From: Eunapius fragilis
Taxonomy: Eukaryota; Porifera; Demospongiae; Spongillida; Spongillidae
Assembly: GCA_963681505.1 (NCBI GenBank)
Contig: OY811982.1
Coordinates: 816,693 to 880,692 of the forward strand
Direction: 5' to 3'
Length of the DNA stretch: 64,000 nt
Of this stretch, positions 1-12,100 are shown in pieces. A model generated the notes under the pieces. That model ran no database searches, was not told the origin of the DNA, and saw nothing but the letters and a program-made list of their open reading frames with translations. Numbering within the stretch: the first letter of the stretch is position 1; each line of letters begins with the position of its first letter. Position numbers and translations under genes: made by a program.

Positions 1-179
1 TCTTTTAAACTTGACACCCACATGTTCCAAGCTCCAGTTTCTTCTGCTTCACCAGCCAACAAAGCTCGCATGTTGTCAGTATCTGCCCCCCATGCAAGTT
101 CTTGGGTCTCTGCCAGAGTATTGAGAGGCTATCTGGCCTGTGACACTTTAATGCACCTGCATAATGACTTGGGAGATTG
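1..179 (+). pseudogene. Fragment of a non-LTR-type retroelement polyprotein
   Basis: An open frame from the first base to a TGA at 177-179 contains a segment close to the motif 'KARxLSVSAPHASSW', which I know from reverse-transcriptase-like polyproteins repeated in sponge and coral genomes. The fragment starts outside the window and loses similarity after about base 135. Related pieces lie at 36303-36779, 37365-37649 and 63642-64000. The family assignment is from memory of such proteins; the exact clade is not certain. Confidence 0.45.
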
Positions 180-512
180 ATGTGGGCCAGTTATTTATGT
201 TTCAGTCTTGTGTATTATTCAATTCCGCTTAGTGTGTATATATTGGTGTATACTCTCATTGTTCAGTTTTAAAATAGAGCTTGAGAATGAGACTGCACCT
301 CTTTCTCCCCTCACCCTCAAGATCTGTAGAAGCCCCCCCCCTCCCCCCTCATCTATCAGTCCCTGTGAGGCTATCCTCACACAGAATTGTTCATACGTCC
401 ACTAGAAGGCTCGATGCTAAGCACGGTCATGTAACGGAATGTGACGTCAAGGCACATCACATACCAATTCCTTTATTATCAATGGTGCCATAATTGACTT
501 CCAACCTAACTA
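180..512. other. No gene seen
   Basis: Only short frames without recognisable protein features. A C-rich stretch lies at about 330-352. Confidence 0.5.
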
Positions 513-796
513 GCTCTTGTACTTATTGCAGCCTGCGGGTTTGCATGCCTTCATCATTGCCCCTACATGGTGCAGCACTGAAAATAGCATCACGAAGTTG
601 ATTGTGCATATAGGTTCGTAACATCACTCACGTTTGCAAACTTTGATAATAGAGGTCTTTGATTTTGTTTGATTTATGAGGGTTTTGATATAATTACGTA
701 ACCGCTTATATCTAATTGGATTGCAATGCTATCTTCAGTGCTGCACCATGTAGGGGCAATGATGAAGGCAAACTCGCCGCCTGTAATATGTACAAC
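513..796. mobile_element. Fold-back MITE, about 280 bp
   Basis: Two inverted arms, about 527-590 and 726-792, are nearly complementary. The core 'cttcatcattgcccctacat' in the left arm recurs inverted in the right arm. The spacer is about 135 bp of AT-rich DNA with no frame. This is typical of a small non-autonomous inverted-repeat element; target duplication was not resolved. Confidence 0.65.
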
Positions 797-1239
797 TACT
801 GCCCCTTAAATTAAGCTGTTAATTAATATCAATCCTGAGTTAATCCAGACTTTCGTGGACATGATATTATTGTGCATTTTTGCTTATACTGTAGGCACGT
901 TATTATGATGGAATATAAGATTACAATCATCTGTGTTACAACTTCATTGCTAACATGGAGAAGTACAGAAATCTGCCCCCCCCCCCCCCCCCCATTTTAT
1001 AGTATCCTCCGCGGGCCCTGCGCTAGAGCTCTGTACGGTACGTAGTAGTATTATAGCAGTACTTAGTGTGACAGGTTCTCTGCAGTGGTCATTGGAGGTG
1101 GACATGATGGATGTTGGTCTGGGTGTGTCATCATTTGGTGCAATGTGCCACTGGATAACAGTATCCATGCAGCAGGCTTTACCTGTCATTCCTGACCAGC
1201 CAAGTTAGGTGTGGTTGGTATAAAGTATATCTACCTACC
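797..1239. other. No gene seen; poly-C tract
   Basis: Unique-looking DNA with an 18-base C tract at about 976-993. No convincing coding frame on either strand. Confidence 0.5.
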
Positions 1240-1806
1240 TTGCCTCTGGTCCCCATCACCTACTTAGCCTTTGGTTCCCATCACCTACCTAGCCTCTGGT
1301 CCCCATCACCTACCTAGCCTCTGGTCCCCATCACCTACCTAACCTCTGGTCCCCATCACCTACCTAGCCTCTGGTCCCCATCACCTACCTAACCTCTGGT
1401 CCCCATCACCTACCTAGCCTCTGGTCCCCATCACCTACCTAGCCTCTGGTCCCCATCACCTACCTAGCCTCTGGTCCCTTCATCTACCTAGCCTCTGATC
1501 CCCATCACCTACCTAGCCTCTGGTCCCCATCACCTACCTAGCCTCTGGTCCCCATCACCTACCTAACCTCTGGTCCCCATCACATACCTAGCCTCTGGTC
1601 CCCATCACCTACCTAGCCTCTGGTCCCCATCACCTACCTAGCCTCTGGTCCCCATCACCTACCTAGCCTCTGGTCCCCCTTCACATACCTAGCCTCTGGT
1701 CCCCATCACCTACCTAGCCTCTGGTCCCCATCACCTACCAAGCCTCTGGTCCCATCACCTACCTAGCCTCTGGTCCCCATCACCTACCTAGCCTCTGGTC
1801 CCCATT
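1240..1806. repeat. 25-bp minisatellite
   Basis: About 22 head-to-tail copies of a 25-bp unit containing 'cctctggtccccatcaccta', with scattered substitutions and one- or two-base changes in unit length. No coding sense. Confidence 0.93.
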
Positions 1807-2240
1807 CCACCTATCCTCTGATCCTCCATAGCAATAGCGACCATGGGGTTAATATTATCCACATGTCTTCCCATTTGCCTGCAGTAACTGATATGGATAT
1901 GTGGTATGGCTGATATCCTTTTGGGAGCATCATAATAATGAACACATTGGTGTCAGTATAGCAAAGGCATCCATCCATTCACTAGGCAACATTGTACGCT
2001 GCATCAACTAAAATTGAATCCAATTATATATTTGATATTAGTATACTGCTAATTTACTAGAATCTAATCAGTGTTATGTGCAAGATGTTGCCTGGTGTAT
2101 GATCGCCTTAAACCCAAACAATTTCATTGAGTATTGATCCTCTAAATCAACCTGTAGTTTTAGTTCACTGAAAATTTAAATAATCACACACACACACACA
2201 TGCACACATACACTTACACACAATCACAATCATCGTAGAA
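1807..2240. other. No gene seen; short CA repeat
   Basis: AT-rich DNA with a CA microsatellite at about 2186-2222. Nothing else recognised. Confidence 0.5.
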
Positions 2241-2564
2241 ATGGACATGGGTCTGGGCACGGGTCACCCAACCTACAGCCACAGTTCGTCAAAGATGGTA
2301 CACAACCAATTCCAGATCACCATGGCGTTAACCCCTATAGCCACACCCACTACTGGGGAGGAGGAAGAGGCCATGACAAACGGGTCGCTGGATGCAGTCT
2401 GTCCCGCAGAACCTGCTCAGAGAGATGAGATATATGAACTAGAACACTTGAGCACACAACTTACTTCCAACGGTGACCTCCACTGGATAATGATCACTCA
2501 CGCTCTGGGCCTGCAGGGAGAAATGCACCAAGGGCCCTTGTATTTACGGTACATCACGACTTGA
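2241..2564 (+). CDS. Hypothetical ORF, 107 codons
   Basis: An ATG-to-TGA frame of 107 residues with acidic and Ser/Thr-rich composition unlike the neighbouring repeats. Residues about 67-93 (pattern LEHLSTQL...HALGL) weakly resemble the first helices of a death-type fold, but the rest of such a fold is absent. It could be one exon of a split gene or chance. No neighbour supports it and I do not recognise it. Confidence 0.2.
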   Translation: MDMGLGTGHPTYSHSSSKMVHNQFQITMALTPIATPTTGEEEEAMTNGSLDAVCPAEPAQRDEIYELEHLSTQLTSNGDLHWIMITHALGLQGEMHQGPLYLRYITT

Positions 2565-2679
2565 CAAGGCAGTATGAGCTAAGTACCTTTAAATAGGCAC
2601 ACAGTGTTGCATGCAAGTCAATGAATCCAATTATAGTTTCAGTAAACATTAGTTTACTAACATTCACAGTGTTGTACGT

Positions 2680-3290
2680 AAGCATGTGTATGCCGGCCTC
2701 AACACAGAGGTATGTGTATGCTGGCCTCAACACAGAGGTATGTGTATGCCGGCCTCAACACAGAGGTATGTGTATGCCGGCCTCAACACAGAGGTATGTG
2801 TATGCTGGCCTCATCACAGAGGTATGTGTATGCTGGCCTCAACACAGAGATATGTGTATGCTGGCCTCAACGCAGAGGTATGTGTATGCTGGCCTCAACA
2901 CAGAGGTATGTGTATGCTGGCCTCAACACAGAGGTATTTGTATGCCGGCCTCAACACAGAGGTATGTGTATGCTGGCCTCAACACAGAGGTATGTGTATG
3001 CCGGCCTCAACACAGAGGTATGTGTATGCCGGCCTCAACACAGAGGTACGTGTATGCTGGCCTCAACACAGAGGTATGTGTATGCCTGCCTCAACACAGA
3101 GGTATGTGTATGCTGGCCTCAACACAGAGGTATGTGTATGCTGGCCTCAACACAGAGGTATGTGTATGCCGGCCTCAACACAGAGGTATGTGTATGCCGG
3201 CCTCAACACAGAGGTATGTGTATGCCGGCCTCAACACAGAGGTATGTGTATGCTGGCCTCAACACAGAGGTATGTGTATGCTGGGTGTGT
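2680..3290. repeat. 28-bp minisatellite open in three frames
   Basis: About 22 copies of a 28-bp unit containing 'tatgtgtatgccggcctcaa'. Because 28 is not a multiple of 3 and the unit has no stop in any forward frame, three overlapping frames of more than 200 codons run through it. They are arithmetic products of the repeat, not genes. Confidence 0.93.
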
Positions 3291-3545
3291 AAGGTGAGTC
3301 ACCAGGATGCAAAGATTGGGCACCACAGGTAGTATCAATTTACATAGTGTGTATACGTGTGAGTGTGTGTGTGGGTGGGAATTGTGTGGTGTGTGTGAAT
3401 GTGATAAATATAATATTGGGAGGGCAAGGAGCTATTGGTACCTGCCCAGACGTAAGGCTGTATGCCTTGTCAAACAGAAAGATGCCCGCTGATGATGTCA
3501 TCACATCACCAAGCAGAGTTTGGAATGACACAATCCTGGATAGAG

Positions 3546-4053
<508 letters not shown>

Positions 4054-4181
4054 TGTTAAGTATCGATGCACACAGATCTAGGCATGCACGTTGTTCGCCA
4101 TATCTCGGTAATTTCCAAGATAATGAATAATCATTGAGTCACGCGATACACCCAGCGATTGGCATACATGCATACATCACA
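4054..4181 (-). repeat. 3' LTR of Gypsy element G1
   Basis: Read on the minus strand it begins TGTGATGTATGC and ends TACTTAACA, as LTRs begin with TG and end with CA. A purine-rich tract (AAAGGGGGAAAAGA) lies just upstream, as expected for the polypurine primer. The same LTR, minus about 17 bp, occurs at 22639-22749 next to a gag start, which identifies it. Confidence 0.85.
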
Positions 4182-5596
4182 TCTTTTCCCCCTTTAATTG
4201 TCTGTAAATCTATTTGGTCTCTTTACTGCCCTTCCACTCTTTGTTCGTCTTGGTGGTGGTGATTGTTCACATCCTGAGCTCTCTGTTTCCTCCTCTACTT
4301 CACCTTCTGCTTGTTTGCCCTCTGGAATTGTATTAGTCCCTCTTGAGTGGGCTCTGTCTTCTACCTCTGTTTCAGGGTTGGAGGCGGTCCCCAGTCCTTC
4401 CTGTGGTGGATTGGTTTGGAAGCTTTCTTTTCCTCTTCCCTGCTGGCTGCCTGCTTCATCTTTGTCCCGTGAAGGTGTTACTTCCTGTTTTGCCTCCTCT
4501 TGTTGAGGTTCTTGGGGCAGTTCTCTGAGGCTTAAGTCTTTCATTATCTGGTCAGCGTGTCGCTTCCATACGCCTCTCCCTTTTAACCGCACGAGGTATG
4601 TTTTTGACCCATATTTGGCCTCCACCACTCCTTGTATCCATCTCAATTCAGCTGTCCGACGATAGTCCCGAACTACTACTGTATCCCCAACTTCAAAGTT
4701 TCTTTCAGCAGCTCCAGGTCTTGATTCGATTTGCTTTGCCTGGTTCTTACTCACTGTCTCTTCCAAACTTGGTCGCAGTAGATGCAGACGGCTCCTCAAG
4801 TCCCTCTTGAGCATCAGTTGGGCTGGGGATTCCTCCATGGTGGCATGTGTTGCATTGCGATAGTTTATCAAGAAGTTTGATATGCGGTGTCTAAGAGATC
4901 TCTCCTCCATCCTGGTTGCCTGAATCGCCTGCTTGAGAGTCTGTACAAATCGCTCTGCTAACCTATTTGTTGCTGGGTGGTATGGACTTGTTTTTGTGTG
5001 CTTAATGTGATTCAGCTTTCCAAACCTCTCAAAACATTGTGACGCAAATTGTGGCCCGTTGTCTGTCACCATTTGCACTGGGAGCCCCCACCTGGAAAAC
5101 AGTGTTCTTACTTCCTCAACTGTTGACTCTGCTGTGAAACCTTCCATGATCACCACTTCTGGCCATTTTGAGTATGCATCAACTACTATCAATAACATCT
5201 TCCCTTCCACTGGGCCTGCAAAATCAAGGTGGATTCTTCTCCATGGCCCATCCGGTAGCTCCCAGGGATGTAGTTGCGTTAACTTGGGGCCTTGCTTGGA
5301 CTCCTGGCACCCCTTGCATGACTGTGCCGCCTTTTCTATTTCCTTATCTATTCCAGGCCACCACACTAGACCCCTTGCAAGACTCTTCATTTTGACCACT
5401 CCTAAATAGCCTTCGAGTAGCTCTTCCAACACTTGTTTCCGCAGCTTTGTGGGGATCACCGTCCTTCCACCCCAGAGCAGACATCCCTGTTCCACCGCCA
5501 ACTCCATCCTCCTGTGCCAGAAAGGAGCTAAATTTCCGTCTTTCTCGAAAATCCTGTTCCTTGGCCAGCCTTGCTTGCTAAAGAGCAGTACCTTTG
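4182..5596 (-). pseudogene. 3' half of Gypsy element G1: integrase
   Basis: The frame running from 5717 to 4194 encodes a Ty3/Gypsy integrase. In order it has a zinc-binding region with CxxC (GCQESK) but with the usual first His pair missing (EGYLG where HxGHxG is expected), the DDE core (LDFAG, VTDNGPQF, then NRLAERFVQ), and a basic C-terminal tail. It integrates element DNA in its family. It starts exactly where the other G1 half ends (24291) and carries the CAAAG duplication at 5592-5596. Codons upstream of 5596 belong to an LTR fragment, so the frame's apparent N terminus is spurious. Confidence 0.85.
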
Positions 5597-5701
5597 TGTG
5601 GTATCCGGAGGTGATCTGTTTACAATACAAGCCTGCCAGAGCAGGCATTAGCGCTACGTAATGACAGTGCAGATCCTTATCTACTGTTATTGCATTGGCC
5701 A
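5597..5701 (+). repeat. First 105 bp of the G2 LTR
   Basis: Identical or nearly so to the inverse of 25334-25438. It begins exactly at the LTR start TGTGGTATCC, next to the CAAAG duplication of G1, and stops at GGCCA. The remainder of such an LTR is found at 29454-29585. Confidence 0.85.
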
Positions 5702-5867
5702 ATTGAGCTGGGGACATGTATGGATGTGTTCATGCCAAGTAGATCCGGGGCTTGCGTGCTAACCAATACACCGGTATTGGCTATGAAAATAGCTTTTTGA
5801 GACAGAGCATTTCTATAAACCGCCGAGCGGGTATGGTGTCCGTCACCGGGCTGTTTGTCAGTTCGTG

Positions 5868-6095
5868 TTTGGCCACTGGGTTGGTGTGTTCAGCCATTTG
5901 GCTGCTGTGTATTCAGCCACTGGGCTGCTGTGTATTCAGCCACTGGGCCGGTGTGTGTTCAGCCACTGGGCTGGTGTGTGTTCAGCCACTGGGCTGCTGT
6001 GTATTCAGCCACTGGGCTGGTATGTGTTCAGCCACTGGGCTGGTGTGTGTTCAGCCACTGGACTGACGTGTGTATTCAGTCACCGGACTGGTATG
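5868..6095. repeat. 23-bp minisatellite
   Basis: About ten imperfect copies of a 23-bp unit containing 'cagccactgggctg'. As with the 28-bp array, it is open in several frames because the unit is not a multiple of three. Frames here are artefacts. Confidence 0.88.
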
Positions 6096-6099
6096 GAGT

Positions 6100-6599
6100 C
6101 AGCTATGGTTATTTTATTACATGTTGTATTTGTGCGGTGTTCAATATGCAGAAAATTCTTCCTGCAGATATCTGGAGCTCAGGAGTGTGGCCTCTACTGA
6201 CCAACTTAGAGGACCCAGAGCTGTGTCGCCTGGCTGCAGCTCTGCCAGCCACAGCAGGGACAATTATAACTTTTTTGGGATGGCCGGACAAGATGTGAGG
6301 GATTACATGAGTTTGCCCAGACATGTTTTCAAAATGGCCGGACATTTTTTTTAAGTATGCATAGACAGAAAACGTTATCATGATGGAAAGAGAGAACATC
6401 CCTTTCAGAAATGGATGTTCTCTTTTGCCATCATGTAGCGCACATCAAATTTACGTCTCATCTGTGCTTGAGTTGTAGCATCAAGAGTTGTCAACAATTG
6501 GCCTATGATGGAATTTGCACTTACGCTCTTCAAACGCCCCAATGCTACCTTATATATTTTGCTATACTTGCGTGCTCCATTACGACTGATATCTTTTGA
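6100..6599. other. No gene seen; hairpin at 6379-6436
   Basis: Arms of about 23 bp at 6379-6401 and 6414-6436 pair with few mismatches around a 12-base loop (agaacatcc...ggatgttct). This lies just upstream of the recombinase remnant and may belong to the same element. Otherwise nothing recognised. Confidence 0.45.
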
Positions 6600-7289
6600 T
6601 TGGTAGTACCAGTAATCCAGGTCATCTGGAAGTTTCGCATCGAAATAATGCTGTCCTTGTACCGTTTACATACATCGCAAAATAAAAAAGCTATGCAGGC
6701 CATGGTTGAGGCTGCAGGCATGGAACCATCACTTACTGAAGTGAGGTTGTTGGCTGTGTGCTTGTTGGCATTTGCAGGATTTCTGCGCTGTGATGAGTTA
6801 ATAAAGCTTCGGTGCTCTGACATTTCCTGTAATGCTGAGGGCATGCAGGTTAGTATAAAGTCCAGTAAGACCGACCAGTACAGGGATGGGGATGAAGTGG
6901 TTATTGCACGCACAGGCACACCAACTTGTCCAGTAAATATAATGACTCGTTACTTTGACATGGCTGGACTCACAGTGCAGTCTATCGAGAAGGTTTTCAG
7001 GGGTATTGTACATACGAGGGAGGGTGAGAAACTTCGTAAGTCCGGGGGGATTAGCTATACGCGCCTCAGAGAAGTAGTGTTGGCAAAGATAGGCCAGTTG
7101 GGGTGTGACCCCACGCTGTTTGGTATGCACAGTCTCTGAGCTGGTGGTGCTACCACAGCGGCTAATGCCGGAGTCCCTGATAGGCTGTTTAAGAGACACG
7201 GTCGCTGGAAGTCAGAGACTGCTAAGGAAGGGTACGTAAAAGATGCAGTAGAAAAGCGCTTAGAAGTGAGCAAGCACTTGGGTTTGTGA
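6600..7289 (+). pseudogene. Tyrosine recombinase, broken by a stop
   Basis: About 229 codons of a phage-integrase-type recombinase of the DIRS/Crypton kind. Visible catalytic features are the first Arg in GFLRCDEL, a Lys in SSKTDQY, HGRW and the nucleophile-type Tyr in EGYVKD. The HxxR box reads HSL-stop: a TGA at 7137-7139 replaces the expected Arg codon, consistent with CGA to TGA at a CpG. The frame continues intact to the next stop at 7287-7289, so the loss may be recent. No ATG start was fixed; the N-terminal core-binding part is missing or unrecognised. A direct repeat follows at 7325-7434 and 7923-8023. Confidence 0.8.
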
Positions 7290-7324
7290 GCAGGTTGTAC
7301 CCACTAGCAGTAATCATTCTTTCT

Positions 7325-7434
7325 TTGCATAGTCTAGTTGTGAGGTATGTTCGTGTTGTATCGTGCACATTCGGTGAAAACCAATGTTAAAAGGTTGTCA
7401 TTGTGGTCATCTTGCATGGGCATAGAGGCAGGAG
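7325..7434. repeat. Direct repeat, left copy
   Basis: About 105 bp shared with 7923-8023 (core 'aaaaggttgtcattgtggtc'), differing by a 9-bp gap and a few bases. It follows the recombinase remnant, so the pair may be direct terminal repeats of that element. Confidence 0.75.
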
Positions 7435-7922
7435 ATACCATTTCTGTCGGTTGAATGGAATGAATTAGACAGAAAATTAGCTCCTGCCGGGTGTAAGTTG
7501 CAGGATGACTGGTGATTGGTAAGATTGTGGCGCCCAAAGTTGGGCCATGTGGTAGAGGGTATAAATGATGGATGAGAGAGTTAAGGGTCAGTCTAAGCGT
7601 TGTGCACGTGGCTTTTTTTTTCTTTCTGTATCTGGTTGTTGTGTTGTCTTTTCATTGCCACAGAGTTCCACCTTAACCAAGGCTATGCAGATAGTCAGAG
7701 TGCAGTCACCGGTCAAAATGGCAGAATGTTTGGGTCTTTTCTCTGCTGCGCGATTTTTTCCTCAAGGAGGTTTTTTCCGCAGCCGGAGTTTTTCCCCTGA
7801 GGAAGGTGTGGGTCCACCTCTTCTAAATTACACACTGGCCCCTGCCATGGACTTTTGTGTATATACATGCACATGCAGTTGTTGTGATTACGAACCAGTG
7901 TAGTTGTGATGTATGTAAATGT

Positions 7923-8023
7923 TTGCATAGTCTAGTTGTGACGTATGTTTGTGTTGTGTCGTGCGAAAACCAATGTTAAAAGGTTGTCATTGTGGTCATC
8001 TTGCATGGGCATAGAGGCAGGAG
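7923..8023. repeat. Direct repeat, right copy
   Basis: Second copy of the 7325-7434 sequence. It ends 17 bp before the start codon of RTK-A, so the leader or promoter region of that gene is element-derived. Confidence 0.75.
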
Positions 8024-8040
8024 TTCCATCGCTGGTTGCT

Positions 8041-9126
8041 ATGTCGAATTGGAGATATCCATCACTGTACATCTACACGTGGGCCGTGATAGTTGCAGTA
8101 TGCGGGGCCCAGTCACCGCAGTTCAATCAGGCGACGGACCTAGCCGTCGGCTCCAGCGGGCAGGTGTACGTGAGCGGCACCGTCAACGGAAGGAGTGTAG
8201 TGTACAGATTAAACAGCAGGCTAGCCCAACAGGAATCGGTGACGCTGCCAAGCGGAATATCCGTTGTAAGGTTAGCCCTGAGCCCGGAGGAGAGCAGACT
8301 GGTCGTATGTGTAAGCAACAAGAGCTGTATCTCTTATGACGCCAACAACCTATCCAATGGTCCTCTAAGCGTGTTTCAGAGCGTCCTGTCCGACAGCACT
8401 AACGTGGCTTTAGTGAGTGCCCCGGTCATCGGAGGAGGAAACAGCTTCTACGTAGGCAGTAGCAACGGTACTGTGATCCTTATTGGTCAGTATGGACTTG
8501 ACGGGGCAGCTGGGAGTGTGAGCAGGTCATCAGGAAACCTGTTTGGTGTGACTGCAGGCTCGTTCACTCGCAACTGGTTTGGAGGGTTTGTGGTGGGCTC
8601 CTACACGTACTTTGTGGTACTTGATGTGAGCACATCACCAATATCCAGACCTGCAATGAGGGTGTTGAGAGTGTGTGACAATAGCAATGAGACATCAGTG
8701 GCTGCCATGTATGAAGCAGAGATAAACTGCTTCAGTTCAACAGCTGTGGATAGTGCCAGTGCAGTTGTGGGTGTGTCTCTGTTGGAGTCATTCCCCAGTG
8801 GTGGAGCCACACTAGTTATTGGACTTGTGACACCTGCTGCTTTTGTTAGTCGTGTGTGCACTGTTGGACTGTCTTCAGTGGACAGTGCCATGAATGTTGC
8901 CTCTTGCTCAGGCACCAGCTTACCATGGAGGGATACTGTCTCTTCTGCTCAGTCTTGCCCCAACAGATGCAACATTACATCACCAGGAGCAGTGGAGGCA
9001 CCATCAATGAATAGCAATGCATTAATATTGATCAGCTCTAACACAGACACCTACACCTCCACCTTGGCATTCAACTATGAGTCCCTTGCGTTACTGTTCA
9101 TAGCCAGTGGATCATCTCTACAAGCA
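8041..9126 (+). CDS. RTK-A exon 1: leader and N-terminal ectodomain
   Basis: 362 codons, phase 0, donor GTGAGT at 9127. Residues about 8-24 are hydrophobic ([13 protein letters not shown]) and could be a signal peptide. The rest has short repeated patterns such as VYVSG, YVGSSN and FVVGSY, suggestive of a beta-propeller, in the position of the Sema domain in MET-type receptors; no family is certain. It is clearly homologous to 47036-46009 in RTK-B. RTK-B joins this region to an upstream lectin-like exon, so the RTK-A leader may be newly made or the true first exon may be lost. Confidence 0.75.
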
Positions 9127-12100
9127 GTGAGTATAGTAACAAGGTGACTACCTGCGATGTCACATCTCTTACTTCCACTCTTACTTCCGTTGCTTCCTGT
9201 ATGCATCCTCTTCCTCTTTCTCCTCCTCCTCCTCCTCCTCCTCCTCCTCCTCCTCCTCCTCCTCCTTCTCCTTCTCATCCTCCTCCTCTTCCTCTCATCT
9301 GCCCCTCCCTCTCTTACAGTACAACATAACCAGTGCATCTGCAGTACGTCTCTCCACATGGCCAATGCCTGGTCCTGTGACCAGACTGACATGGACCAGT
9401 GGACAGAACTATGTCTATGCCATCACAACCACTTCAGTAGGCCAATGACCATGTAGGGTGCCCGTGTGACCCCTCCCCCTCTTCCCCCATAGGTGGTCCA
9501 AGTTCCCATAGAGCAGTGTTCCAGTTTCACTGACTGTCTGAGCTGTGCAGCTAATGTGAACCCTCTGTGTGGATGGTGTACTGTGGAGCAGAAGTGTTCT
9601 CGGAGGTCACAGTGTCAGAACAGCACAGTGTCAACAAGATGGGTACAGGGTGGTACAAGCCTATGTCTCTCCAACACCAGTGTGACCCCAACCAAGTTTG
9701 TACAGAAAATGCCAATGTTGGTATGTGTGTGATATCACAGTTTATATTTATGTCATCATGATGACTTCAATAATTAGATAACTCTTACAATCAGTTCTGG
9801 TCTTCCTCCCTTACTGACTGGAGAGAGCTTCCTATGTTTGTTGGCCACTGATAGTGGAGTGACCATCTCAGTACCATGCTCAAAGGTCAACCAGACTACC
9901 TTCACACCCAACATCACTGGTGCTATATCACAACTGAATGTTCCAAAGCTAGGTATGTGGACATTGGGCTGTGTGCACATGATGGTCATGTGATGTGATG
10001 ATATCTTTAATTTTCAGTGGTGAATGTTGGCTTTGGCAGTTCAAGTCTAAACATTCCATTTGCTACTACTAAACTGACTACATACAACTGTGCTGCAACC
10101 ATAAGGTAATTAGCTGATTTAGAATTGCCTAAAAGGTGACCTTTGAATTTATTTACCACCACAGTTGTAGTAGCTGTCTCCAGAGTGATGGTGTGTGTGT
10201 GTGGTGTAATGTGGAGAAGAGATGTACTGCAGTGATCTCATCTTGTACTAATGTCATCTCTGTGAGTTGAGATGTCTCCTCAGTGAACATGTATGACCAT
10301 TATATTATCAGGTGAACCCAGCTAGTAATCAGACATATTCAGATGTGTGTCCATCTCTACTCAATGGTACCTACCTGTTACCTGTGACAGTCAGTAGAGA
10401 TCTGGTGTTGAACACAAAGAACCTTCCCCCACTGGTATAGACGTTTGTTCTGCATCCCCCCCCCCCCCCCCCCCCGCCACTTGCTTGTTCCTTTGTCATG
10501 GATGCATAGGTTTCCCCTTATGCAAAGGTTCATATTGTTTTCGTTGACACACACAGTCATTGAGAGCACATCAGATGTAAGCTGTCGTACTGGCATTCGT
10601 TGATTCTTATTGAATTGTCTCCAACCATCATTGTGTAAGGTTTCACTACCCCTTGTTTAGAATCCAATACGTTGCATTTGTGCATACATGTACCATGACA
10701 ACCATCCTAACAACACATGTACCATGAAAACCATCCTAACAACACATGGGTAATTCCATAAATATAATTGCCACCCTTTTAGCATCATAGTCTAGTTTTA
10801 ACATGCTACTTTCCCTATGTGCTCTCTCCATAGTAACATGCAAAATTGCTGTACATTTGTATACACTATAGCAGAGTCGGAAATAACGTGCGGTCATCGG
10901 TCATTTTCCGCGCATTTTACAGTAATGACCGGGCGATTATGGTCTTGGGAGGACAATTTGACCGTTCATTTATCACTATCTTGCACTACGCGTGATAAAA
11001 CAATGAATTGTTTCGTGGAAGAGAAAACATTGAACTGACTAAAACCAACCAAAAACCAAGTGCTTTTGTGCTGTAGAAGGGCTTCTATTGTGATAATGGC
11101 TTTAGTTGTTACATGTACATGTACCTATAATGTTGTTTTTGTTATCACTACAATCTACGGTACATGTACATGTAGGTAATGTGGTAATACTGTAGTGCTG
11201 CACTGTAATACTTTGACCGCCCATTAAAAAAAAGTCCAGTCAAATGTTCCTTTGACTAGACAAATATCCAGCCATTATGGTGATGTTATTTCCGACTCTG
11301 CTATAGTGTACAGTTTTTAAAATACAAGGAATTAAAATTTTCACTTTCTTTGTAACCTCGAGCTCGCTTATTTCGGTTTAGCATATCTTTAGCCTGCAAC
11401 ATTGTTGTCAGATCAATTTGTACTTCAATACAGAGGAGAACACAAAAGTGATTCATTTTAATAACTTCTTAGCACGTACCATGAATGGGGTCATGAATTT
11501 GTAATGAAGTCTGATGTATCCAAAAACATTAAAATGCAATCCTGACCAAACTTTTACCATAATTAGCTAATCATACCACAAACATATATTTAACTAAACA
11601 TCTTTCTGTGATACACATTCTCCGGGGTTGGTAGCCATTTTTTCCCTCGTTATAATTTGTTTAGGTAGCCAAGGGTGCTCAAAACACTACAATATGATTA
11701 TCATTAATTGCTTAGATTGTAGTAGCTTTGTTGTGACAGCATGGCCCTGTCATATCTACTGCCTTCAACAAACAAACTGTTGTAAGGAAGAAAAAAATGG
11801 CTCTATACCAACCATTTTATGAGTGTCCCAGCCCAGAGAATATGTATCCCAGAATTATGTTTAGTTAAATATGATTAGCTAACTATGGTAAAAGTTTGGT
11901 AAGGATGTATTTTAATATTTTTGAATACATCATACATCATTACAAATTCATTACCCCATTCACGGTACGTGCTAAGGAGTTATTAAAATGAATCATTTTT
12001 GTGTTCTCCTCTGTATTGACAATGTTTAAGTACAAACTGACAACGTTGCAGGCTAAAGTTATGCTAAACCGAAATGAGCAAGGTCACAAAGAAAGTGAAA

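Noticed and set aside
1240-1806. Regular repeats resembling a CRISPR array
   Set aside because: Units are directly adjacent with no unique spacers, and the surrounding DNA is animal-like.
2621-3332. Three overlapping frames of 203-223 codons
   Set aside because: They are the 28-bp minisatellite read in three phases; no start context, no non-repeat domain.
5597-5717. N-terminal residues of the integrase frame at 5717-5597 as native pol sequence
   Set aside because: The 105 bp equal the start of the G2 LTR, begin exactly at its TG terminus and adjoin a target duplication, so they are inserted sequence that happens to stay open.
7945-8040. ATG at 7945 as the RTK-A start
   Set aside because: It lies in the direct repeat and gives a non-leader N terminus; the ATG at 8041 is followed by a hydrophobic stretch.
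9075-9392. Arg-rich and Leu-rich frames across the first RTK-A intron
   Set aside because: CTC microsatellite; splice sites and paralog comparison show it is intronic.
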